This document shows, piece by piece, positions 8,173-16,157 of a DNA stretch of 39,972 nucleotides (its first letter is position 1; each line of letters begins with the position of its first letter). This DNA comes from Acetatifactor muris. Its GTDB lineage: Bacteria; Bacillota; Clostridia; Lachnospirales; Lachnospiraceae. The stretch spans positions 1-39,972 of the forward strand of contig JAMPFR010000010.1 in NCBI GenBank assembly GCA_023664365.1, read 5' to 3'. The translations under genes were made by a program, and so were the position numbers. The notes beneath the pieces were generated by a model. The model worked only from the letters and a program-made list of their open reading frames with translations. It ran no database searches and was not told the origin of the DNA.

Positions 8173-9669
8173 ATGGCAAAGTTATATGTGAATCCCAATG
8201 TAAAAAAAGGACATATCAATCCGGAGCTGCAGGGACATTTTTCGGAGCATCTGGGAAGATGTATTTATGAGGGGCTTTTTGTGGGGGAAAATTCAGATAT
8301 TCCCAATGTAAACGGTATGCGCACCGATGTGGTGGAGGCGCTGAAGGAGATTCGGGTTCCCGTTCTGCGCTGGCCGGGAGGATGCTTTGCCGACGAGTAT
8401 CACTGGATGGACGGCATCGGGCCGAAGGAGAAGCGTAAGAAAATGATCAACACCCACTGGGGCGGCGTGGTGGAGGACAACAGCTTCGGCACCCATGAGT
8501 TTATGGAGCTGTGCAGACAGCTGGGCTGTAAGACTTACATAAACGGCAATGTGGGAAGCGGCACGGTGCAGGAGATGAGCGAGTGGGTGGAATACATGAC
8601 CTTCAAAGGAGTTTCTCCCATGGCGGACATGCGAAAGGCAAACGGCCATGAGGAACCCTGGACGGTGGATTATTTCGGCGTGGGCAATGAGAACTGGGGC
8701 TGCGGCGGAAATATGAGGCCGGAGTATTACGGGGATTTGTACCGCAGATACCAGACCTATGTGCGCAATTATGATTCCAAAAAACATATCAATAAGATTG
8801 CCTGCGGCCCCAATGACGATGATTACCATTGGACCGAAAAGGTGCTGGAGACTGCCTTTGACCACGGCAGCGGCTTTATGGATGGCCTGTCTCTTCACTA
8901 TTATACACTGCCTACCGGGAACTGGAGTAAAAAGGGGAGCGCCCTGGACTTTGATGAAAAGCAGTGGTACCGTACCCTGAAGGCAACCCTGAAAATGAAG
9001 AAGCTGATTCAGGTACACGGCGCCATTATGGACAGATATGACCCTGAGAAGAAAATCGGCCTGACTATTGACGAGTGGGGAACCTGGTACGATGTGGAGC
9101 CCGGCACAAATCCCGGCTTTTTGTATCAGCAGAACACTATGCGGGATGCTCTGGTTGCAGGTATCAATCTGAACCTGTTCAATAAGAACTGTGACCGTGT
9201 GAAAATGGCAAATATTGCCCAGATGGTGAACGTGCTTCAGGCAGTGCTTCTCACAGAGGGCGAAAAAATGGTGAAGACGCCCACCTGGCATACCTTTAAT
9301 CTGTATAAGTATCATCAGGACGGCGAACTGGTGGAGTCCTCTGTGGAAACCAGAGAAGTGGGCCTGGAGGAGAAATATATGATTCCCAATCTGTCGGAGT
9401 CCGTATCTTATGGCAAAGACGGCAGACTTCATGTGACGCTGACCAATGCTTCCCTGACCGACAGTGCGGAGATTGAAGCAGTGTTTGCGGAGACTCCCGT
9501 AAAGTCTGTAAAGGCGTCCGTTCTCACCGGGGACATGAGAGCGCATAACACCTTTGATGCGCCGAATCAGGTACATACCGAAGACCTGACCGCAGTTTCC
9601 GTAAACGGCAGCAAGGTGACATTTACCGCGCCTGCCTGCAGCGTGCTGCATCTGGAAGTGGAAATTTAA
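8173..9669 (+). CDS. Alpha-N-arabinofuranosidase, glycoside hydrolase family 51
   Basis: This 498-residue cytoplasmic enzyme releases terminal L-arabinofuranose from arabinan, arabinoxylan or arabinogalactan oligosaccharides. The TIM barrel carries the acid/base Glu173 in VGNENWG and the nucleophile Glu301 in TIDEWGTW. Both spacing and length are normal for GH51, and the C-terminal 100 residues form the usual beta-sandwich. No signal peptide is seen. A strong promoter lies upstream, and the downstream serine hydrolase starts 13 bp after the stop, so both are probably one transcript. Family assignment is secure; intracellular action on imported oligosaccharides is inferred from the lack of a leader. 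Confidence 0.95.
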   Translation: MAKLYVNPNVKKGHINPELQGHFSEHLGRCIYEGLFVGENSDIPNVNGMRTDVVEALKEIRVPVLRWPGGCFADEYHWMDGIGPKEKRKKMINTHWGGVVEDNSFGTHEFMELCRQLGCKTYINGNVGSGTVQEMSEWVEYMTFKGVSPMADMRKANGHEEPWTVDYFGVGNENWGCGGNMRPEYYGDLYRRYQTYVRNYDSKKHINKIACGPNDDDYHWTEKVLETAFDHGSGFMDGLSLHYYTLPTGNWSKKGSALDFDEKQWYRTLKATLKMKKLIQVHGAIMDRYDPEKKIGLTIDEWGTWYDVEPGTNPGFLYQQNTMRDALVAGINLNLFNKNCDRVKMANIAQMVNVLQAVLLTEGEKMVKTPTWHTFNLYKYHQDGELVESSVETREVGLEEKYMIPNLSESVSYGKDGRLHVTLTNASLTDSAEIEAVFAETPVKSVKASVLTGDMRAHNTFDAPNQVHTEDLTAVSVNGSKVTFTAPACSVLHLEVEI

Positions 9670-9682
9670 GGAAGTGCTTAAT

Positions 9683-10849
9683 ATGTATCAGTATAAAGAA
9701 ACCATGGACAGGCTGATAGGGCAGGAGGTGGAGAGCGGCCGCGTGAAGGGGGCGGCAGCCCTTGTGCTGCACAGGGGCAGGGAGATTTATAGCAGCGCCT
9801 TCGGCTTTGCCGACGCAGAGCGGGGATACCCCATGATGCGGGATACCATTATCCGCCTCTATTCCATGTCCAAGCCAGTCACGGCAGTGGCCGCCATGAT
9901 TCTGGCGGAGCGGGGGGAAATAGACCTGTGGGATCCCGTATCAAAATATCTTCCCTGTTTTCAGGGGCAGAAGGTATGGGAGGACGGCAGGGGAGAAATT
10001 CCGGCAAAGCGGGAGGTTACCATATATGATTTGCTGAATATGACCTCCGGCATCACCTACCCCGACGAGGCCACGGAGCCGGGCAGACGCATGGGGGCCG
10101 TGGTGGAAAAGCTGGTGGCGGCAAGGGAAAGGGGAGAGCGGGTTGACACCCGGGCCTGCATGGAGAAAATTGCCTCCGTCCCCTTGGTGTTCCAGCCGGG
10201 AGAAAGGTGGATGTACGGTTTTTCTGCCGATGTGCTGGGAGGCGTGGTGGAGGCTGCATCCGGCCGAACCTTCGGAGAATTTCTGGGGCGGGAGATTTTT
10301 GAGCCTCTGGATATGCGTGACACCGGCTTTTTCGTGCCGAAGGAAAAAAGAGAGCGTTTTGCCCAGGCCTACGAGCAGACGGAGGCAGGGCTGATTCCCC
10401 ATAAGGGTGCCCATCTGGGAGAATATTACGGGGAGGATGTGGCTTTTGAGTCCGGCGGAGCCGGGCTGGTATCCACTCTGGATGATTATGCTCATTTTGC
10501 CTCTATGCTGGTGCAGGGCGGCACATACAACGGGAAGCATATTCTGGGAAGAAAGACGGTGGATTTCATGACCGGGAATCATTTGACAAAACAGCAGGCG
10601 GCCTGTCTGGACTGGGACAGTCTGCGGGGCTATGGCTACGGCTGCCTCATGCGTGTGCTGACGGACGCCGGGGCTGCGGGGAGCAACGGGTCCCCCGGAG
10701 AGTTCGGATGGGACGGCTGGACAGGAAATTATGTGACCATGGACAGAAAAGAGGATTTGGTTTTGCTGTATTTTATCCAGCTCTGCGGCGCGGGCACCAC
10801 GCCTTTGGTGCGGAAGCTGCGCATGGTGACTTACGGGGCGCTGGAATAA
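9683..10849 (+). CDS. Serine hydrolase of the beta-lactamase class C / esterase EstB family
   Basis: This 388-residue protein has the class C beta-lactamase fold. The nucleophile motif SxxK is S61-M-S-K64 (RLYSMSKPVTAVA). A YGFS motif near residue 175 stands for the YxN box, and a WDGWTGNY stretch near the end takes the place of the KTG/HxG box. No signal peptide is visible, which argues against a secreted penicillinase and for an intracellular esterase or amidase. I chose ATG 9683, 10 bases after AAGGA, rather than GTG 9674, which would sit on the ribosome site. It is cotranscribed with the arabinofuranosidase, so removal of ester groups from plant oligosaccharides is possible but unproven. 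Confidence 0.85.
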   Translation: MYQYKETMDRLIGQEVESGRVKGAAALVLHRGREIYSSAFGFADAERGYPMMRDTIIRLYSMSKPVTAVAAMILAERGEIDLWDPVSKYLPCFQGQKVWEDGRGEIPAKREVTIYDLLNMTSGITYPDEATEPGRRMGAVVEKLVAARERGERVDTRACMEKIASVPLVFQPGERWMYGFSADVLGGVVEAASGRTFGEFLGREIFEPLDMRDTGFFVPKEKRERFAQAYEQTEAGLIPHKGAHLGEYYGEDVAFESGGAGLVSTLDDYAHFASMLVQGGTYNGKHILGRKTVDFMTGNHLTKQQAACLDWDSLRGYGYGCLMRVLTDAGAAGSNGSPGEFGWDGWTGNYVTMDRKEDLVLLYFIQLCGAGTTPLVRKLRMVTYGALE

Positions 10850-10880
10850 GTTGGAATAAAGGGTAAGACCAGATGGCAAA

Positions 10881-10920
10881 CACCGGAATTCACGCTTCGC
10901 AAAGATTCCGGTGTCATGAA
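10881..10920 (-). repeat. Dispersed hairpin repeat, copy D
   Basis: Read on the minus strand this copy begins TTCATGACACCGGAAT and closes with ATTCCGGTG around a loop containing GCGAAGCGT. Where copies A and C have AATAG/CTATT in the stem, this copy has ACCGG/CCGGT, so both arms changed together. It starts directly at the U-tract of the terminator at 10921-10950. Confidence 0.8.
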
Positions 10921-10950
10921 AAAGGGGAATGGCGCAAGCCATTCCCCTTT
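10921..10950 (-). terminator. Strong intrinsic terminator of the small membrane peptide gene
   Basis: A perfect 13-bp stem (AAAGGGGAATGGC with GCCATTCCCCTTT) closes a 4-base loop. On the minus strand five T follow, so it terminates the gene at 11022-11132. On the plus strand it may also stop transcripts from the serine hydrolase, but the T-run there is only three. Confidence 0.85.
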
Positions 10951-11021
10951 GTACAGTGTGCCTTGCGGCGCACGTTTGTCACAAAACTACATCGGATGAT
11001 GCACAGAGCCGGATATTTCAG

Positions 11022-11132
11022 TTAATCTTCCGAATCGGAATCCGCCGCCACTGCCGCAGATACGGAAGAAACCACCGCTACGATCACCGCAAATATAATT
11101 ACAAGAAGTCCGCCTGCCAATACTATAAACAT
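11022..11132 (-). CDS. 36-residue single-span membrane peptide, unknown function
   Basis: The peptide starts MFIVLAGGLLVIIFAVIV, continues with a small-residue stretch (SSVSAAVAA) and ends in the acidic tail DSDSED. One helix of about 22-25 residues would span the membrane with the acidic tail on one side. ATG 11132 follows GAGGCAG. A longer frame from 11210 exists but its extra 26 residues have no ribosome site. The gene has its own promoter (TTGTGA, 17 bp, TATACT) and a perfect-stem terminator, so it is a complete single-gene unit. I do not recognise a named family; a membrane-modulating or toxin-like peptide, or a regulator of a membrane complex, are possibilities only. Confidence 0.65.
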   Translation of the reverse strand: MFIVLAGGLLVIIFAVIVAVVSSVSAAVAADSDSED

Positions 11133-11167
11133 ATCTCTGCCTCTTTTCTGAAGTACTTGATATTCCA

Positions 11168-11196
11168 AGTATAGCATCTTTGTCCGGAAATCACAA
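11168..11196 (-). promoter_or_regulatory. Promoter of the small membrane peptide gene
   Basis: On the minus strand TTGTGA (11196-11191) and TATACT (11173-11168) are 17 bp apart, placing the transcript start about 30 bases before the ATG at 11132. Confidence 0.65.
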
Positions 11197-11229
11197 GTCA
11201 GAAAATGCAAAAAAATATTATATCGGGTA

Positions 11230-11258
11230 TTGACATTTTGTTTTCGATGATGTATATT
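11230..11258 (+). promoter_or_regulatory. Promoter of the Tad pilus operon
   Basis: A consensus TTGACA (11230-11235) and TATATT (11253-11258) are 17 bp apart. The predicted start near 11265 gives a leader of about 200 nt before cpaF. The 337-bp gap 11133-11469 holds this promoter, the minus-strand promoter above, a terminator-like hairpin, repeat copy A and a small GGCTG/CAGCC hairpin at 11348-11360. Confidence 0.75.
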
Positions 11259-11265
11259 TTAAAAT

Positions 11266-11298
11266 ACCCGCCGGGATTCGGCCGGGTGTCTGTTTTTT
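11266..11298 (+). terminator. Terminator-like hairpin at the 5' end of the pilus operon leader
   Basis: ACCCGCCG (11266-11273) pairs with CGGCCGGGT (11279-11287) with one bulged C, and six T occur at 11293-11298 after five other bases. It begins at the predicted transcript start, so it could act as an attenuator for the operon or stabilise the 5' end. Confidence 0.5.
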
Positions 11299-11343
11299 CA
11301 TGACAATGGAATTTTTGCGAGGCGTGAATTCTATTGTTTCATG
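11297..11343 (+). repeat. Dispersed hairpin repeat, copy A
   Basis: This copy starts TTCATGACAATGGAATT, has the loop TTTGCGAGGCGTG and returns as GAATTCTATTGTTTCATG, an imperfect long inverted repeat. Its first bases are the end of the T-run of the hairpin at 11266-11298. Confidence 0.8.
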
Positions 11344-11469
11344 TCCGGGCTGTTTCAGCCGCAAACGCAACACAGTATGCAGATAAAGACTACAGTGCAC
11401 GGTATTTTTTGCTGCAAAAGATGGGAGGGATGAACAATTAAAACTGAATATGGCGCGTCGGAGATCTCT

Positions 11470-12588
11470 TTGCAGAAGCTGGTGGAAGAGTATACTACCA
11501 GAAAGCAGCAGTCTCTGATGCAAATGAAGAAGGGTCTGGTATCGAAGGAGACGTTTCTGAAAGAGGCGTCCTCTTGTATTGCGGAATATTATCACAGGTC
11601 GGAGGCTGAGGACGCCGCCCTTCTGGCAGAATTCGAGCAATACATCTTCGGCTATTCCAGACTGTCAGGACTGATAGACGACAAAGCAGTGTCTGACATC
11701 CGGGTGGTGAGTCACGACAACATCCGGATCAAAAAGAAGGGGCAGCGGATGACGGCGGACGCCGCGTTTGCATCGCCCAAAGAATACAGGCAGTTTATCG
11801 ATTACATTGCCACAAGAAATCAGGTCAATATTTCCAATCTGAACGCAATTCAGCGGTTCACCGACAATGAGAGCCACCCGGATTTTATTCTCAGGTTTAC
11901 GGTCTCCATGCCGCTGGTGAACACCTATGACGAACCTTATCTCTGTATCAGAAAAATTCCGAAGGTCTTTCCCCAGATAAAGGACTTAATAGAACAGGGT
12001 ATGCTTGACCGGGAGACGGCGGAGCTTTTAATCTGCCGGTTTCGGGAAGGCTCTACGCTTATCTGCGGCGGCAATTCCTCCGGCAAGACCACGCTTTTGA
12101 ATGCCTTGAAGGAGACGCTGCCCGACAACTGCGCGGTTCTGGTGGCTCAGCAGGCGGATGAGCTGACTACCATGTTTCATCCTGACATGATGTTCCTTCA
12201 TTCTCTGCCTGGAACAGGGGAGCAGCAGGTCAGCTATGATCTGGAGCATATCAGCATAGCGGGGCTGACCATGGACGTGGATTTCTTTATCATAGGGGAG
12301 GTCAAGGGCGCCGAGGCAATGTATCTTCTGAACGCGGCATATACGGGGCAGATCTGTGCGGCGACCATTCATGCGCCGTCTGCGGATAAGGCCACCGCCA
12401 AGCTGGTGGACTACTGTCTGGGAAAGAGCAGATATGCCAGAGACGAACTGATGCGAATGCTGGATTGCTTTAAAACGGTTGTATTTATGGAGCATTACAG
12501 AGTAAAGGAAATATATGAGTGCAGAGGCTGGGACGAGGAGAGCAGAAGTCTGTCCTATGAAAAAATATTGGGAGGGAAAGAGGTTTGA
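11470..12588 (+). CDS. cpaF: CpaF/TadA family pilus assembly ATPase
   Basis: This hexameric secretion ATPase of the VirB11/CpaF family powers assembly of Tad (Flp) pili on the cytoplasmic face. The Walker A is GGNSSGKT at 200-207. A Walker B region FFIIGEVKGAEA and an AATIHAPSADKA segment matching the His box follow, and the N-terminal helical domain spans about 1-130. The printed start is TTG 11470 with GGAG 6 bases upstream. A stronger GGGAGGG lies 7-8 bases before an ATT codon at 11437 in the same frame, which would add 11 residues, while an ATG at 11430 hits a stop after three codons. The stop overlaps the next gene by TTGA. It heads the pilus operon. Confidence 0.9.
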   Translation: MQKLVEEYTTRKQQSLMQMKKGLVSKETFLKEASSCIAEYYHRSEAEDAALLAEFEQYIFGYSRLSGLIDDKAVSDIRVVSHDNIRIKKKGQRMTADAAFASPKEYRQFIDYIATRNQVNISNLNAIQRFTDNESHPDFILRFTVSMPLVNTYDEPYLCIRKIPKVFPQIKDLIEQGMLDRETAELLICRFREGSTLICGGNSSGKTTLLNALKETLPDNCAVLVAQQADELTTMFHPDMMFLHSLPGTGEQQVSYDLEHISIAGLTMDVDFFIIGEVKGAEAMYLLNAAYTGQICAATIHAPSADKATAKLVDYCLGKSRYARDELMRMLDCFKTVVFMEHYRVKEIYECRGWDEESRSLSYEKILGGKEV

Positions 12589-13421
12589 AGGTATTAATAC
12601 TGGTATTGCTGGTTACGGGTTTCTTTCTGCTGTTCAGGGAAATGAAAGTACTGAAGCATGTGGCGGATGCGCTGAAGAAAACCCGCAGTGAAATGAACGC
12701 CGCCGCCAGGCAGCGGAGCCTGGCGGACAGGCAGAGGCTGCTGAGTATGCAGGAGAAGCATTCCCGCTGGTATTCCCTGGAGCAGCAGCTGCAGTATTGC
12801 GGTATAAAGAGCCGGTTTCCCGGAATGACGGCGGAATGGTGGCTGTTGGGACATCTCACGGGGGCGGCGCTGCTGTTTACGACGGTATCCGCTGTGGGAG
12901 GCCCGGGAAAGGCGGCGCTGCTGGTCCTGGGCTGTGCAGGGGCGGAAGGGTTGTTTCTGCGGCGGCTGAGAAGGAAAAATTTTCGGCGCACGGAGGAAAA
13001 TCTTACAAAGCTGCTGGATTTTCTGGGTAATTACAGTATCACTTCGGGGGAGATCACCGGAATCTTCGGACAGATCAGCAGATATATGGAGGAGCCGGTA
13101 AAGAGCGCTCTGGATGCCTGCTGCTATGAGGCGGCTACCACGGGGGATGTGGGAATGGCGCTGTCAGCCATGGCGGAGCGTATAGAACACCCGAAGTTCA
13201 GGGAACTGGCCCGGAATATGGAGGTCAGCGTCCGGTACTGTGCGGATTTTTCCGTTTTGGTAAACAGCAGCAGAAGAAGCCTGCGGGAATACCTGCGAGT
13301 GGCCCGGGAGCGGAGAGGCATGCTGCGGGAAGGAGCCGTCAATCTTGCGCTGCTGGCAGGGATGTCGGTGGTGGTACTGCTCATTGTGGGAAGCTTCACC
13401 GGAAGCGGCCGGGGCTTTTAA
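12585..13421 (+). CDS. tadB: TadB-like inner membrane platform protein (type II secretion F family)
   Basis: This 278-residue protein has an N-terminal membrane segment (about 2-18), a basic cytoplasmic stretch, two membrane segments (about 86-104 and 109-125), a helical GspF-type cytoplasmic domain and a last membrane segment (about 250-272). TadB and TadC together form the platform that the CpaF ATPase acts on. The start is TTG 12585, 8 bases after GGGAGGG and overlapping the cpaF stop. No ATG lies close by in frame. TadB versus TadC is assigned from gene order and topology. Confidence 0.8.
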   Translation: MKVLILVLLVTGFFLLFREMKVLKHVADALKKTRSEMNAAARQRSLADRQRLLSMQEKHSRWYSLEQQLQYCGIKSRFPGMTAEWWLLGHLTGAALLFTTVSAVGGPGKAALLVLGCAGAEGLFLRRLRRKNFRRTEENLTKLLDFLGNYSITSGEITGIFGQISRYMEEPVKSALDACCYEAATTGDVGMALSAMAERIEHPKFRELARNMEVSVRYCADFSVLVNSSRRSLREYLRVARERRGMLREGAVNLALLAGMSVVVLLIVGSFTGSGRGF

Positions 13422-13434
13422 GGCGGAGGAAGAT

Positions 13435-14274
13435 ATGGAAGAAATGCAAATAAAAATTGTGATAAATGCAGTCTCGGCACTGACGGCAGCAGAGGTGTTT
13501 GTTGCGCTGAGGATGCTTGGGAAAAGCGGGGAACGGCGGAAAAAGCTGTTAAAGGCATATTATGAGATTTCGGGACTTCTGCGGGAAAAGGGCAGATCCG
13601 GCAGCCTCTATCAGAAAGGAATGAGCTGGCTGTTGAAAAACGGCGCCCCCTGCCATTACGGAAGGTGGGTGGAACCGGTTCGCTTTCTGGCCTGCTGCGT
13701 GGTATTGGGACTGGCAGGGGTTCTGGCGTGTGCACCGCTGGGAGCGGGATATGGGGCGGCGGCATTTTTCCTGCTGGGGTTTCTGCCGGTGTGGCTGCTG
13801 CAATATCTGAACAAAAAGGATAACGAAAAGCTGCTGCCGGAGCTGAAGCTGGTGTACCATGCTCTGGAAATTCAAATCAGAGCGGGCGTTTATGTAACCG
13901 ACGCGATGGCGGAGTGTTACGGTAACGTACAGGAAAAGCGCCTCAGGCAGGCGCTGCTGGAGCTGGCGGGAGATATTGTGATGAAGGCGGACGTACATGA
14001 TTCCCTGGAACGGTTTCAGGGAAAGTTCAGCAACGCCCACATCGATTCCCTTTGTATCATTATCCTGCAGGCCCTGGAATCGGGACAGGCGGTGGAACTG
14101 CTGCAGGATATCGGAGAACAGGTGAAGGATATGGAGGCGGCGGTACTGGAACGCAAAAAGGCGGCATTAGACAGGAAACTTACCTTCTGCCAGCTGGGAG
14201 TGCTGACGGTGGTGCTGGGGATTGCGCTGTATCTGTGCGTAAGCTACATGTTCGGCGCAGCGTCCCTGTTTTAA
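13435..14274 (+). CDS. tadC: TadC-like inner membrane platform protein (type II secretion F family)
   Basis: This 279-residue protein has an N-terminal membrane segment (about 5-25), a hydrophobic pair around 80-125, a GspF-type cytoplasmic helical domain with the LLPELKLVYHALEIQIRAGV segment and a C-terminal membrane segment. It is the second half of the TadB/TadC platform. ATG 13435 is preceded by GGCGGAGGAAG. The longer frame to 13345 overlaps tadB and lacks a ribosome site. It lies 13 bp after tadB. Confidence 0.8.
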   Translation: MEEMQIKIVINAVSALTAAEVFVALRMLGKSGERRKKLLKAYYEISGLLREKGRSGSLYQKGMSWLLKNGAPCHYGRWVEPVRFLACCVVLGLAGVLACAPLGAGYGAAAFFLLGFLPVWLLQYLNKKDNEKLLPELKLVYHALEIQIRAGVYVTDAMAECYGNVQEKRLRQALLELAGDIVMKADVHDSLERFQGKFSNAHIDSLCIIILQALESGQAVELLQDIGEQVKDMEAAVLERKKAALDRKLTFCQLGVLTVVLGIALYLCVSYMFGAASLF

Positions 14275-14299
14275 CGTTAAGAGGAAAAGGAGGAAAACA

Positions 14300-14527
14300 A
14301 TGATAGAAGCATGGAAATACAGGATGATGAAGGTGTGTCGTTATGTGAAAAGGCAGGCAATGAAAAAGGAGCCGGGGATAGACGGCATACTGGTGACAGT
14401 GGGACTGTGTATCATAGCACTTCTGCTGTGCGTGGTGATGAAGGACAGTCTGACTACATTTATCAAGACGCTGGTGGACGCCATGACAGAAAAGGCACAG
14501 CAGATACTGACGGGAGTGAGCGCATGA
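14300..14527 (+). CDS. Flp-like type IVb pilin, putative major or minor pilus subunit
   Basis: This 75-residue protein has a basic 25-residue leader, a Gly at 26 and then one long hydrophobic helix (IDGILVTVGLCIIALLLCVV), the size and plan of Flp pilins. Cleavage after Gly26 by the prepilin peptidase at 20519 would leave a 49-residue mature subunit. Classical Flp pilins have Glu at mature position 5; here that position (31) is Leu and only Asp28 is acidic, so it is atypical. The ribosome site AAAAGGAGG is the best in the operon, consistent with high expression. Its stop overlaps the next start as ATGA. It could instead be a minor pseudopilin. Confidence 0.7.
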   Translation: MIEAWKYRMMKVCRYVKRQAMKKEPGIDGILVTVGLCIIALLLCVVMKDSLTTFIKTLVDAMTEKAQQILTGVSA

Positions 14528-14880
14528 AAAAGGAGAAAGGAAGCATAGGCGATTTGCTGGCGGCATGTATCTGCATGGTTCTGATGACCCTGCTGCTTGT
14601 GTCCTATATGGACAGTGTGCGCCTGGTGGATGAAAAGACGGAAATCAACCAGATAGCAAGAAAGTATATTCTGCGGATGGAGACAGTGGGTATGCTGACG
14701 GAGAGCGACAGGCGGCTTATCGAAAGAGAACTGGAAGCGGCGGGAGCATCGGAGGTAAGCCTGGAGGGCACCACCTTTGAGCGGGTGGGCTACGGGGAAG
14801 AAATAGTGCTCAAAATCAGAGGAAAGCTGAGGGGAATCTATGGATTTGAAGAAAAAAGGATGTCTACTGCAAAGTACTGA
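14524..14880 (+). CDS. Pseudopilin-like Tad locus protein (resembles DUF4320)
   Basis: This 118-residue protein starts MKKEKGSIGDLLAAC. That is a short basic leader with Gly6 as a possible prepilin cleavage point, followed by one hydrophobic helix (about 10-28) and a soluble domain with INQIARKYILRMET and a C-terminal strand region. This is the plan of DUF4320/TadE-like minor pilins that occur in clostridial Tad loci. It starts at ATG 14524 overlapping the pilin stop; the longer open frame from 14311 is an antisense-free artefact of the pilin gene's second frame. It overlaps the next gene by 41 bp. Confidence 0.7.
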   Translation: MKKEKGSIGDLLAACICMVLMTLLLVSYMDSVRLVDEKTEINQIARKYILRMETVGMLTESDRRLIERELEAAGASEVSLEGTTFERVGYGEEIVLKIRGKLRGIYGFEEKRMSTAKY

Positions 14881-15427
14881 GCGCGGTCAGATTGGCTGGG
14901 CGCTGGGGCTGTGGTTCATGCTGTTTCTGGGAATTCTGCTCTGCGCTCTTTTGCAGCTGGAGATATTCCGGGCGTCTTCTCAGTATATGGAGGACGCCCT
15001 GGCCGCATCCAATCTGGCTGCAGCGGTAATAGATGTGGAGGAGTACGGCATCTCTCACAAGCTGCAGATTCATGATACCGGGGAGGCTTATGACCGGTAT
15101 CGAAAGGCCGTCAGGGCGAATTTAAGTTTAAATGATTTATGGGAATGTGAAAATAAGGGACTGATTTCAGGGCCGGTCCGCATTGAGAACTTTACGGTGT
15201 ACAATGTCAGCGGCAGTCAGGTGGAGGTATGCAGCTTTGGCGAAAACGGAACGGAAGTCCGCAGGTACGGAACCCTGGGCAGTGAGACGGCGCCTAATGG
15301 AATGAAGGTGGAAAACACGGGAATATACAGTGAAATATCCTACCGGATCAAGGGAGTGCTGGGAATTGAAGTGACCGCCAGAAAAGGGAAGCTGGTGGAT
15401 GTGGTAAAGAGTGAAAGGAATTTCTGA
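14840..15427 (+). CDS. TadE/TadF-like pseudopilin
   Basis: This 195-residue protein has a short basic leader (MDLKKKGCLLQSTERGQIGW), one membrane helix (about 20-42) and an extracytoplasmic domain of about 150 residues rich in beta strand. TadE/F/G proteins have this layout and serve as minor pilins or pilus-initiation factors. The candidate cleavage Gly is in ERGQIGW. ATG 14840 follows GAGGGG inside the end of the previous gene. Identification is by context and topology rather than by a clear domain hit. Confidence 0.65.
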   Translation: MDLKKKGCLLQSTERGQIGWALGLWFMLFLGILLCALLQLEIFRASSQYMEDALAASNLAAAVIDVEEYGISHKLQIHDTGEAYDRYRKAVRANLSLNDLWECENKGLISGPVRIENFTVYNVSGSQVEVCSFGENGTEVRRYGTLGSETAPNGMKVENTGIYSEISYRIKGVLGIEVTARKGKLVDVVKSERNF

Positions 15428-15452
15428 AAAATAAAAAAGGATGGGAAAATAT

Positions 15453-16133
15453 ATGAAGAAAAGAGAAAACATGAAAAAAGAAAAGCTGAGCCGGGAAGCT
15501 GTGACTGAAAGGTGGAAGGCGGGTGGTATGGCTGCCGCATTAATTGCGGCAGCGGCAGTTTTTGCCGTGATGCTTCAGCTGGAGAAGAGTATGCTGACAA
15601 AGTATGAAAAGGGGACGGTGTATGCCGCTGCGGCGGAAATACCAAAGGGCCAGATGATTACGGCGGACAATCTGAGCCTCTATTTTCAGGAGAAAGCACT
15701 GGACAAGTCCTGTATTCCGGAAAGCGCGCTGCGCAGTCCGGAGCAGGTGACGGGTCTGGCGGCGGTCTTTGACATTGAGCAGGGGGTACTGCTGTCAGAG
15801 GGCATGTTTGAGTCATTGGATGATGTGCTGGAGGAGATCAGCGATCCGGTGGTGGCCGGGTTTAAGGCGGAAGATCTCTATCAGGTGGTCGGCGGTGTGC
15901 TGCGGGCCGGGGACAGAATCCATATTTACAGTGTGTCGGAGGAGGGGGAAGTATCGCTTGTCTGGAGCAATGTCTATGTGCAGGAGGTGTTTGACCAGTC
16001 GGGCGCCGGAATTGTAAGCGGCGATAAGGTGACGGCGGCTCAGCGGATCAATATTTATCTGGACAAAAAGGATGTGGAGACATTTTACTCTGAACTGGCA
16101 GGCGGAGCACTCCGGGTTGTCAAGGTCTTTTAA
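15453..16133 (+). CDS. cpaB: CpaB/RcpC-like Flp pilus assembly protein with SAF domain
   Basis: This 226-residue protein has a charged leader, one membrane segment (about 24-42) and an extracytoplasmic SAF-type domain beginning VYAAAAEIPKGQMITADNLSLY, the pattern of CpaB/RcpC. A second domain (about 125-226) includes an AGDRIHIYSV strand pair. In Tad systems CpaB is thought to guide or stabilise the growing pilus at the cell envelope. I prefer ATG 15453 with AAGGATG 9 bases upstream over ATG 15441, which abuts the AAAAGG. Confidence 0.8.
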   Translation: MKKRENMKKEKLSREAVTERWKAGGMAAALIAAAAVFAVMLQLEKSMLTKYEKGTVYAAAAEIPKGQMITADNLSLYFQEKALDKSCIPESALRSPEQVTGLAAVFDIEQGVLLSEGMFESLDDVLEEISDPVVAGFKAEDLYQVVGGVLRAGDRIHIYSVSEEGEVSLVWSNVYVQEVFDQSGAGIVSGDKVTAAQRINIYLDKKDVETFYSELAGGALRVVKVF

Positions 16134-16157
16134 TAAATGTGATAAAGGGGGAAATGA

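Noticed and set aside
8293-9651. 452-residue minus-strand frame opposite the GH51 gene
   Set aside because: Shadow frame with His/Gln-rich composition and no start signals; the plus strand has both catalytic glutamates.
9683-10849. Secreted beta-lactamase giving drug resistance
   Set aside because: There is no signal peptide, the third motif is atypical, and the gene is cotranscribed with an arabinofuranosidase.
11340-11430. Possible cyclic-di-GMP riboswitch in the pilus operon leader
   Set aside because: GCAAACGCAA and a later ACGGTA recall parts of the class I consensus, but the two conserved hairpins and the GGCAAACC core cannot be laid out.
14311-14523. N-terminal extension of the pseudopilin gene
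   Set aside because: The added 71 residues are the pilin gene read in another frame; ATG 14524 overlaps the pilin stop and restores a normal leader.
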